Shown here: positions 35,724-42,817 of the stretch, piece by piece | Layout of the letters: each line of letters opens with the position of its first letter | Position numbering within the stretch: the first letter of the stretch is position 1 | Source: Myxococcales bacterium | GTDB taxonomy: Bacteria > Myxococcota > Myxococcia > Myxococcales > Myxococcaceae | Assembly (NCBI GenBank): GCA_016191815.1 | Contig: JACPVI010000057.1 | Span: 1-64,000 of the forward strand | Direction of reading: 5' to 3' | Length of the DNA: 64,000 bases | Translations under genes and position numbers: made by a program | Notes under the pieces: generated by a model | The model's database searches: none | What the model saw: only the letters and a program-made list of their open reading frames with translations | Told to the model about the DNA's origin: nothing

Positions 35724-36433
35724 GTGTTCGCGCCTCGACACTCGTACCCGCGCATGCTACGCCGCCGCTTCCCAGTGAGGGGTGGACTGTGCTGGCGCTC
35801 GAGCAGGGCCGATTTGAATTGGAGAAGGCCCTGCTCTCTCTGGACCGGCTGTCGGCGAGAGAGCTGATGCGCAATGCGTCCGCCGCCCATGCGCCGGCTG
35901 CGCTGGCCGAAGCGCTGATCGCGCCGACGCTCGAGCACCTGGGCGCAGCCTGGCAGCAAGGCACCGTGGCGCTCTCGCAGGTCTACATGGCCGGCCGGAT
36001 CTGCGAGGAGCTGGTGGACGAGTTCTTCCCCAAGGACGCCGCTGAGCGCCGGGCGGGGCCCAGGATGGCGATCACTGTCCTCGAGGACCACCACGAGCTG
36101 GGCAAGCGCATCGTCTACTCTTTGCTCCGGGCGAGCGGGTTCGAGTGCGCCGACTATCGGCGTCAGACGGTGGCGGAGTGCTCGGCCCGCGTCGCCGGCG
36201 AGGGGATCGAGCTGTTGCTCGTCTCCACGCTGATGCTCCCCTCGGCGCTCAAGGTGCGGAGCCTGCGCGAACGGCTGGCGGCCGTTGGCTGTGGCGCGAA
36301 GATCGCCGTGGGTGGCGCGCCGTTCCGCCTGGACAGCGAGCTGTGGAAGGAGGTGGGGGCCGACGCGACGGGAGCCACCGCCTCGGATGCGCTGGCGCTC
36401 GCCGCCCGGTTCTCCGCGGAGGGAGCAAGATGA
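35720..36433 (+). CDS. corrinoid (B12)-binding protein
   Basis: A 237-residue protein of the methyltransferase corrinoid-protein type. A helical cap domain (about 30-105) precedes a Rossmann-like B12 domain with the base-off motif DxHxxG (Asp123, His125, Gly128 in LEDHHELGKR). A later Gly-rich strand, KIAVGGAPF, fits the nucleotide-tail site. It should carry cobalamin with His125 as lower ligand, either as a methyl carrier for the adjacent UroD/MtaA-like protein or as a sensor module. The start and stop overlap both neighbours (GTGA and ATGA). LitR-like light sensors use the same fold but carry a DNA-binding domain, which is absent here. Confidence 0.85.
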   Translation: MSVRASTLVPAHATPPLPSEGWTVLALEQGRFELEKALLSLDRLSARELMRNASAAHAPAALAEALIAPTLEHLGAAWQQGTVALSQVYMAGRICEELVDEFFPKDAAERRAGPRMAITVLEDHHELGKRIVYSLLRASGFECADYRRQTVAECSARVAGEGIELLLVSTLMLPSALKVRSLRERLAAVGCGAKIAVGGAPFRLDSELWKEVGADATGATASDALALAARFSAEGAR

Positions 36434-37485
36434 GCGGCGGCGAAGTCACCTCCCTGGAGCGGGTGAAGAAGGCCCTCTCCGGGGCGCAGCCTGACCGGAT
36501 CCCGGTGGTGCTGCCGCTCACCATGCACGGCGCGCGGGAGGTGGGCCTGCCCATCCGCGAGTACTTCGCCAAGCCGGAGAACGTGGCGGAGGGCCAGCTC
36601 CGGCTCCACCGGCGCTACGGAAGCGACGCCCTCACCAACTTCCACTACGCCGCCCTGGAGCTGGAGGCGTGGGGAGGCGAGGCCCTCTTCCGCGAGGACG
36701 GGCCGGCCAACGCCGGGGCGCCGCTCGTCCGCCGGCTGGAAGAAGTGGCGAAGCTGGAACCCCCGAAGGTGGCCGACTGCCCTTGCCTGGGGAGGGTGCT
36801 CGAGGCCACCCGGATGCTCCGCCAGCGCGTGGGCGGCGACGTCCCGATCCTGGGGCTGGTGGTGTCGCCGTTTTCCTTGCCCGCGTTGCAGCTCGGCTTC
36901 GAGCGGTACCTGCAGCTCCTCTGCGAGAGGGATGACCTCCTCCCCCGGCTGCTCTCGGTCAACGAGGAGTACAGCGTGGAGTGGGCCAACGCCCAAGTCG
37001 CCGCCGGCGTCGACGCGATCGGCTACTACGATCCGGTCTGCTCGGCGACCATCATCCCCCCGGAGATGTTCAGGGGGACCGGCCAGGGAGCGGCGGAGCG
37101 GACCTTGAGCCGGATCCGCGCTCCGGCGGTGACGCTGGTGGGCGCCGGGCGCTGCCTGCCGATCATCGACGGCCTCGCCCGGACCGGCACTCGAGGGCTT
37201 CTGGTCGGACCGGCCGAGGAGCTGCGCGAGGTGAAGGCGGCAACTTCCGGGAAGCTCGCGCTCCTGGGCGACCTCAACAGCGTGGAGATGAGGCGCTGGG
37301 ACCACGCCCGGGTAGAGGCCGAGGTGAAGCGCGCCATCTCCGCCGCCGGTCCCGGAGGCGGCTTCATCCTCTGCGACGGCAGCGGCGAGGTGCCTTGGCA
37401 GGTGCCGGAGGAGGTACTGCTGGCGATCGTCGAGGCCGGCAAGAGGTGGGGCAGATACCCGCTCGACTGGATCGAGCGTGCCTGA
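36430..37485 (+). CDS. UroD/MtaA-like methyltransferase-fold protein
   Basis: A 351-residue TIM-barrel protein of the uroporphyrinogen decarboxylase/MtaA/CmuA superfamily: SLERVKKALSGAQPDRIPV at the N-terminus, LELEAWGGEALF and GVDAIGYYDP strands, and GLLVGPAEEL near the end. Family methyltransferases bind zinc through an HxC pair and a late Cys. At the HxC position (about residue 234) it has TLVGAGRC, and the late site reads CDGSGEVP, so the ligands look substituted. It may be a corrinoid-linked sensor or an atypical methyltransferase. It overlaps the corrinoid gene before it and the kinase gene after it. Confidence 0.8.
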   Translation: MSGGEVTSLERVKKALSGAQPDRIPVVLPLTMHGAREVGLPIREYFAKPENVAEGQLRLHRRYGSDALTNFHYAALELEAWGGEALFREDGPANAGAPLVRRLEEVAKLEPPKVADCPCLGRVLEATRMLRQRVGGDVPILGLVVSPFSLPALQLGFERYLQLLCERDDLLPRLLSVNEEYSVEWANAQVAAGVDAIGYYDPVCSATIIPPEMFRGTGQGAAERTLSRIRAPAVTLVGAGRCLPIIDGLARTGTRGLLVGPAEELREVKAATSGKLALLGDLNSVEMRRWDHARVEAEVKRAISAAGPGGGFILCDGSGEVPWQVPEEVLLAIVEAGKRWGRYPLDWIERA

Positions 37486-39727
37486 GCCCGCCGCCATACT
37501 GGTGTGCGAGCACTTCTTCGGCGAGGCCCAGGCCATCGTCCGGGAGAAGAAGCTGGGCCAGGTCGACCTGGTGCCCCTGCCGTGCGCGGACGCCGAGGCG
37601 AGGTCGGCCACGCTCCACGCCCTCTCCGGCCGGCGGATCGACGTGCTCGCCGGGTGCCGGCCGATCCCCAGCGGGCCCTGGCCCCCAGCGTGCCGGTTCC
37701 ACCTCACCCAATCCTGCTTCGACCTGGTGCTCGACGGCCGGCTGATCGAACAGCATGTCCGCGCCGGCGCTCATCTGGTGACTCCGGGCTGGCTGGCCGG
37801 TTGGCAGCGCCACGTCCAGCGGTGGGGGTTCGACCGCGAGGGCGCGCGGGAGTGCTTCCGGGAGTTCGCCAAGAAGCTCCTTTTGCTCGACACCGGGGTC
37901 GACCCCCGCTCCGCGGAGCGCCTGAGCGAGCTCTCCGAGTTCTTGGCGCTGCCCTCCGAAGTCCAGCAGATTGGCCTCGAGCTGCTCGAGCTGCGCCTGC
38001 GCGCAGTCCTCCTCCAGCGGCAGCTGGATTCTTCGATGGAGCGCACCACCGCGGCGGTCGCCGGTGACTTCCGGAAGGTCGCCGAATACGCCATCTCGCT
38101 GGACCTGGTCAGCCGGCTCGCCCGCCCGATGGTCGAGAAGGAGGCGGTGGAGGCGGTCTTCGAGGCCTTCTCCATGCTGTTCGGCCCAGGGAAACTGGCC
38201 TGGCTCGCGGTGGTCGACGGCGCGCCTGGCCGCATGATCGCCCGACCGGACGAGGGCGCCGATGCGCACGCGCTGATCTCCAACCTGGGCGGGCCGGATT
38301 CGTCCACCGCCTCCGCGCTGATCGACGGCGGCTTCGCCCTCCGGGTGGAGCACGCCGGCGAGACGTTGGGCATCTTTGAAGTCTCTCGCCTCGCGGTGCC
38401 GGAGCGCGTGCACGACTACCTCAACCTCGCGCTCACCTTGAGCGGAGTGTGCGGCCTGGCGATCTCCAACGCCCGCGGTATGGAGCGCCGCGAGCGGGAC
38501 AACCACTTCAAGCGCTTCCTCGGCGAGGCCCAGGCCGAGCTGGGCGCCTCTCTATCGATGGAGACCGTGCTCAGGCGCGCGGCCGAGCTCTTCGTGCGGC
38601 GAATGGCCGACGCCTGCGCGCTCGACGTGATCGCCGAGGGCTCCGCCCCCAGGCATGTCGTGCAGAGCCTCGGGGTCGGCCCTCTGTGGGCGCTCCCGGC
38701 CCGGCCCGATGACGCCACGCACCCGGTGGGAGAGGCGATCCTCACTGGCCGAGCGGTGCTCGTCCGGGAGTTGGCCGGCTGGGAACCGAGCAAGAAGGCC
38801 CTGCTCGGCGACGGCCGCTTCGCCTCGCTCATCATCCTGCCGCTCGAAGTCGGCGGCCGGAGGTTCGGGGCGCTCTCCCTCGCGGTGGCGGGCAGGCGCT
38901 ACGATGCAAGGGACCTCGCGGAGGCCGAGGAGCTGGCCCAGCGATCGGCGCCGGCGATCGAGAACGCCCGGCTGTATGAGCAGGCCGCCAGGGCGGTGCA
39001 GGAGCGCAACGACTTTCTCTCCGCCGTCTCTCACGATCTCAAGAACCCTCTCACCGCGATCAGGCTGTGGGCGGACCGAGTGTCCCGCCGCGCCGCGAAG
39101 TCCGGCAGCTCGGACGCCGAACGCCTCACCGGCGACTCGGACCTGGTCGGCCGGCAAGTCACCCGGATGTCGCGGATGGTCGATGAGCTGCTCGACTTCG
39201 CTCGGCTCCAGGTGGGCAGGCCCTTGGACCTCCTCCGCTCGCGAACGGATCTGGTCGCGCTGGTACGCCAGGTGGCTCGCGACCAGCAGAATTTGACCTC
39301 TCGGCACCGCATCGTGCTCGAAGAGAAGGCCCCTGCGCTCGTGGGGGAGTGGGACCCGGCCAGGCTGGAGCGCGCCCTGATCAACCTGGTCTCCAACGCG
39401 GTCAAGTACAGCCCGGAGGGAGGACAGATTTCGATCGCCCTGTGGCGGGAAGAGTCGGGCGAGTCTGGGTGCGCGCGGGTGGAGATCTCCGATCAGGGCC
39501 TGGGCATCGCCGAGGAGGATCTCCCCCACCTCTTCGAGCCCTTCCGAAGGGGGAAGAACGCGAAGGGGATCTCCGGCTCCGGCATCGGCCTGGCCAGCGC
39601 GCGCCATGTGCTCTCGGAGCACAGGGGCCGGCTGGAGCTGTCCAGCGGGGAAGGCAGAGGCACCACCGTTTCGGTGACCCTGCCGCTCTCGAGCGGCCCT
39701 CTGCCCAGCGGGGAGAGGGAAGGGTGA
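37478..39727 (+). CDS. DUF1638-like/GAF sensor histidine kinase
   Basis: A 749-residue kinase. Residues 1-190 form a Cys-rich domain (Cys10, 36, 60, 72, 80 and 116) resembling DUF1638, a family I associate with corrinoid methyltransferase genes. Signature stretches are FHLTQSCFDLVL and GAHLVTPGWLAGWQ. Two GAF-like regions (about 225-350 and 365-510), HisKA (VSHDLKNPLTAI) and HATPase (NLVSNAVKYS, DQGLGIA, GSGIGLASARHV) follow. The start overlaps the UroD-like gene by 8 nt. The C-terminal PSGEREG tail is encoded by a dispersed repeat. Fusion of this domain to a kinase implies sensing of corrinoid or methyl-group state. Confidence 0.8.
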   Translation: MPEPAAILVCEHFFGEAQAIVREKKLGQVDLVPLPCADAEARSATLHALSGRRIDVLAGCRPIPSGPWPPACRFHLTQSCFDLVLDGRLIEQHVRAGAHLVTPGWLAGWQRHVQRWGFDREGARECFREFAKKLLLLDTGVDPRSAERLSELSEFLALPSEVQQIGLELLELRLRAVLLQRQLDSSMERTTAAVAGDFRKVAEYAISLDLVSRLARPMVEKEAVEAVFEAFSMLFGPGKLAWLAVVDGAPGRMIARPDEGADAHALISNLGGPDSSTASALIDGGFALRVEHAGETLGIFEVSRLAVPERVHDYLNLALTLSGVCGLAISNARGMERRERDNHFKRFLGEAQAELGASLSMETVLRRAAELFVRRMADACALDVIAEGSAPRHVVQSLGVGPLWALPARPDDATHPVGEAILTGRAVLVRELAGWEPSKKALLGDGRFASLIILPLEVGGRRFGALSLAVAGRRYDARDLAEAEELAQRSAPAIENARLYEQAARAVQERNDFLSAVSHDLKNPLTAIRLWADRVSRRAAKSGSSDAERLTGDSDLVGRQVTRMSRMVDELLDFARLQVGRPLDLLRSRTDLVALVRQVARDQQNLTSRHRIVLEEKAPALVGEWDPARLERALINLVSNAVKYSPEGGQISIALWREESGESGCARVEISDQGLGIAEEDLPHLFEPFRRGKNAKGISGSGIGLASARHVLSEHRGRLELSSGEGRGTTVSVTLPLSSGPLPSGEREG

Positions 39728-39735
39728 GGGTGGAG
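39703..39735. repeat. dispersed gene-end repeat, inverted copy
   Basis: The plus strand carries CCCAGCGGGGAGAGGGAAGG followed by TGAGGGTGG, the inverse of the repeat at 18568. It spans the stop of the kinase gene and encodes its last residues, so that protein's natural C-terminus was probably replaced by repeat insertion. Confidence 0.55.
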
Positions 39736-39739
39736 GCCG

Positions 39740-41620
39740 TTACTTCTCGATCATGAACTCCACCCGGCGGTTGAGCGCGCGGCCGGGAACGGTCTTGTTG
39801 TTCGCGATCGGCTTCGACTCGCCGAACCCCACCGCCGAGAGCCGGGAGATGGAAACGCCGCGCTCCAAAAGCGCGCGCTCAACCGAGCGAGCCCTTCGCT
39901 CCGAGAGGTCCTGGTTGTAGGCGTCGTCGCCCTGGCTGTCGGTGTGCCCCTCGATGCGGATCAGCTCGAGCTGCACGTTCTCCAGGATGGTCGCCGCCAC
40001 CTGGTCGAGCAGCTGGCCCGAGTCGGGGAGGATGACGTCCTTGTTGGTCGCGAAGTGGACCTGTTTCTTGATCTCGATCTTGTCCTTGCGGAGGACGACC
40101 AGGGTCTTCTTCGGCACCGCCTTCAGCACGAAGTCGGCCACGACCGTCTCTCCCGGCCGTGCCACCAGCCTTCGCCCCTGCTTGAGGTGCCCGGCAGCGC
40201 TCGCCTCGATGGTGATCTCCCCGGAGCTAGTGTCGAGCTGGTATTCGCCTCCGGCGAAGGACTTGGGCGCCAGTCCCGCCGACGGCACGCTGACCTCCGC
40301 CGCGGTGAGCGGCTTGTCGGTCTCGCTCACCACCGTGCCCTTGAGGGTGGCCGGAGCGGGCGGGGGAGGCGGCAGCGCTTTGAGGGCCAGCTCCAGGTGG
40401 ATCTCCTTGCCCGCCGCAACCGTTCCTCCCACCTCGCCGGAGGCGTAATCCTTCCGCTCCGCCTTCACCTTCAAAGGCCCAGGCTCGACCTCGGGGATCT
40501 CGAACTTGCCGTCCTCGCCTGCCAGCACCCGGGGCTTCCCGGGCAGGGTGACGATCGCGTCGGAGATAGGCTTGCCGGTGGCCGCGTCGTGGACCACCCC
40601 GCGGACGGTGCCCTTGGAGGGAGCGCGCTCCACCAGCTTCTCCTTCTCGATCGTCCGCTCGATGGTGCGCTCCACCAGCTCCCGCTCGGGATCGAAGAAG
40701 GCCTGGTACCCGAGCGCGACCATGGCCATGTACGCCGGCACCGCCGGGACCCCCGCCGGGGTGCCGCGGGTCAGCCCCAGCTCGACCGCCGCGTCGAGGA
40801 TGAAGCCCCGCCACGGCCTCACCCGGACGCCAGGCGTCAGCCGCGAGGGCATGCTCCCAGAGCCCAGCGGCGCGTCCATCGTCCACTCCACGAAGGGGGT
40901 GAGCTGGGCGCCGCCGAAGCTCCACCTACCCTCGGCGCCGAGGCCGAGGGAGACCTGGTTGTACTTGGTGATGCCCAGCGCGTACTCGCGGGTGGGATCG
41001 GTGTTGGTGCCGGGCGCGGCGAGCGCCTTGGTGTTGTCCGCGGTGAAGCCGGCGTTCAGATGGAACCTGAATGGCTGCATCGAGTATGTGACCAGGCCGC
41101 CCACTTGAGGAGAGACGCCCACCACCTGGCCCCAGGTGCCCATCGGCGGCGGGATGCGCAAAGAGCCCTCCAGGGCCAGCGCGAGCGCCCCGCCCGACAC
41201 CTCCGTCCCGCCCTTCCCGTAGAGGAAGACCTCGTTCAGCCTCACCAGCCGGGAGGGCGTGGAGAAGGACTGGTCATGGGTGGAGGAGCGGCTGGTGATC
41301 GCCAGCTCTAGCCAGCTCGTCGGCGCCACCGCGGCGCCCACCAGCATCAGCCGGTGCTGGTCCACTCCCGCGGAGGCGGTGAGGGCGCCTTGCTGGAAGG
41401 TGCCCCCGTGGGCGGAGACGGCGATCGACCTCGGCAGGATCGAGGCGGAGCGCACGCGCGAGAGACCGACGCCGCCGTACTGCGAGCGGCCGTCGTCCAG
41501 GCGCTGAGCCTTGACCTCCGCGGGCGGAGGTCCCTCGGCTGCGCTCGGGGCGGGCTCCTCGGCCCACGCGGCGAGAGGGCCGCAGAGCGCGACCAAGAGA
41601 AGTGAACGGACCCGAGCCAT
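39740..41620 (-). CDS. OmpA-family outer membrane protein with regulatory-like beta domains
   Basis: A 626-residue protein. A signal peptide (about 1-21) precedes a beta-barrel-like region (about 60-310, alternating strands). A short coiled linker (ELVERTIERTIEKEKLVER) and two carboxypeptidase-regulatory-like beta domains (about 340-410 and 425-490) follow. The C-terminal OmpA peptidoglycan-binding domain has IEGHTDSQGDDAYNQDLSER and the RALNRRVEFMI end. It should tie the outer membrane to the wall. The ATG at 41620 follows an AGGGGG ribosome site. Residues around [13 protein letters not shown] derive from a dispersed repeat. Confidence 0.85.
   Translation of the reverse strand: MARVRSLLLVALCGPLAAWAEEPAPSAAEGPPPAEVKAQRLDDGRSQYGGVGLSRVRSASILPRSIAVSAHGGTFQQGALTASAGVDQHRLMLVGAAVAPTSWLELAITSRSSTHDQSFSTPSRLVRLNEVFLYGKGGTEVSGGALALALEGSLRIPPPMGTWGQVVGVSPQVGGLVTYSMQPFRFHLNAGFTADNTKALAAPGTNTDPTREYALGITKYNQVSLGLGAEGRWSFGGAQLTPFVEWTMDAPLGSGSMPSRLTPGVRVRPWRGFILDAAVELGLTRGTPAGVPAVPAYMAMVALGYQAFFDPERELVERTIERTIEKEKLVERAPSKGTVRGVVHDAATGKPISDAIVTLPGKPRVLAGEDGKFEIPEVEPGPLKVKAERKDYASGEVGGTVAAGKEIHLELALKALPPPPPAPATLKGTVVSETDKPLTAAEVSVPSAGLAPKSFAGGEYQLDTSSGEITIEASAAGHLKQGRRLVARPGETVVADFVLKAVPKKTLVVLRKDKIEIKKQVHFATNKDVILPDSGQLLDQVAATILENVQLELIRIEGHTDSQGDDAYNQDLSERRARSVERALLERGVSISRLSAVGFGESKPIANNKTVPGRALNRRVEFMIEK
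41529..41551. repeat. in-frame dispersed repeat in the OmpA-like gene
   Basis: GGTCCCTCGGCTGCGCTCGG and following bases are the reverse complement of the copy at 42121-42146 apart from single-base changes. It is read as PAPSAAEGP just after the signal peptide. Confidence 0.55.
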
Positions 41621-41708
41621 CTGGCACCCCCTTCGAGGTTGGCGCCGGGACACTACTTCAGCTTCGCCCGCCGGGCTCAGGTTTTCGATCGGCCCAGGGT
41701 GGGGCGGG

Positions 41709-41978
41709 CTAGTCGCACTCCAGCATCGAGTCCTTGATGCGGCACTTCATGTCCTCGGCGAGCTTGGCGCTGCCGGCGCCCTTCACCTTGAGCTTGCAGC
41801 CGACGCTGGAGAGCCCGAGCGAGGTGGTGGTGTTGCTGCCGATGCTCGAGTGGGTGGTGCTGCCGCCGCACTCCAGCTCGTACTCGTAGCTCTTCGAGTC
41901 CTCGTTGCGCAGCTCGGGAGAGAAAGCCAACGCCGCGCCGCCTGCGAGCAAGGCCGCCGCGAACAGGATCCGCTTCAT
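41709..41978 (-). CDS. small secreted protein
   Basis: An 89-residue protein with a clear signal peptide (MKRILFAAALLAGGAALAF). A mature part of about 70 residues carries four Cys (ECGG, VGCKL, MKCRI, LECD), probably two disulfides, and many Ser/Thr. The ATG at 41978 has an AGGG ribosome site. No family is recognised. It stands alone between the OmpA-like gene and the divergent transglutaminase gene. Confidence 0.65.
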   Translation of the reverse strand: MKRILFAAALLAGGAALAFSPELRNEDSKSYEYELECGGSTTHSSIGSNTTTSLGLSSVGCKLKVKGAGSAKLAEDMKCRIKDSMLECD

Positions 41979-42102
41979 GATGCCCTCCGTTGTGGGTGGT
42001 TCGCGGTGCTTCATACCCCCGGGCCAAAACGCGTGCGCAACATTCCTCGGCCGAGCTGCCCGCGTCGGGAGGAGGGTTTCCTGGTAGCCTCCACCGCTCA
42101 CC

Positions 42103-42798
42103 ATGGGCGCGGATGCGTGGCCTGCCCCGAGCGCGGCCGAGGGGCCTTACCTCTCGCCGACCTTCTACCTCGACTCGGATCACCCCGAGGTCCGCGCCTT
42201 CGCCCTGCGCGCCGCCCAGGGGGACGAGGTGGAGCGGGCGGTCCGGCTGTTCTACGCGGTGCGCGACGGCATTCGCTACGACCCCTATTGCATCCGGCTG
42301 GTGCCGGAGGACTACCGGGCGAGCGCGGTGCTCGAGCGAGGGCAAGGCTTCTGCGTCCAGAAGGCCATCCTGCTGGCGGCCGCGGCGAGGGCGTCCGGCA
42401 TCCCCAGCCGGCTCGCCTTCGCCGACGTGCGGAACCACCTCACCACGCCGCGGCTCTTGGAGTTGATGGGCACCGACGTCTTCGTCTTCCACGGCCTCAC
42501 CCACCTGTACCTGGAAGGCCGCTGGCTGAAGGCGACTCCCACCTTCGACATCGGGCTCTGCCGCCGCTTCTGCGTCAGGCCGCTGGATTTCGATGGCAAG
42601 ACCGACGCCGTCTTTCAACCCTTCGACCCCAAGGGCCAAAGGCACATGGAGTACCTGCGCGACCGGGGCCACGCCGCCGATTTCGATCTCGCCCAGATGG
42701 AGGCCGCCTTCCGGGAGGCCTACCCCCGCCTGTTCCTCACCGGGGCGGCCCCGGGTGGCGATTTCCTCAGCGAGATTCCAGGCCTGACGGATCGATAA
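42103..42798 (+). CDS. transglutaminase-like cysteine enzyme
   Basis: A 231-residue protein with the complete papain-like triad of the transglutaminase-core family: Cys84 in RGQGFCVQKAIL, His134 in FHGLTHLYLEGRW and Asp149 in KATPTFDI. Bacterial members are mostly peptidases or amidases. No signal peptide is visible, so it probably acts in the cytoplasm. The short N-terminal PAPSAAEGP stretch comes from a dispersed repeat. A sigma-54 activator gene begins 19 nt downstream and is probably in the same operon. Confidence 0.85.
   Translation: MGADAWPAPSAAEGPYLSPTFYLDSDHPEVRAFALRAAQGDEVERAVRLFYAVRDGIRYDPYCIRLVPEDYRASAVLERGQGFCVQKAILLAAAARASGIPSRLAFADVRNHLTTPRLLELMGTDVFVFHGLTHLYLEGRWLKATPTFDIGLCRRFCVRPLDFDGKTDAVFQPFDPKGQRHMEYLRDRGHAADFDLAQMEAAFREAYPRLFLTGAAPGGDFLSEIPGLTDR
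42121..42146. repeat. in-frame dispersed repeat in the transglutaminase gene
   Basis: CCTGCCCCGAGCGCGGCCGA followed by GGGGCC encodes the N-terminal PAPSAAEGP. It is the inverse of the copy at 41529-41551 and related to the triplet in the alcohol dehydrogenase gene at 58683. Confidence 0.55.
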
Positions 42799-42817
42799 TC
42801 GCCGCCCGGGGGAGACG

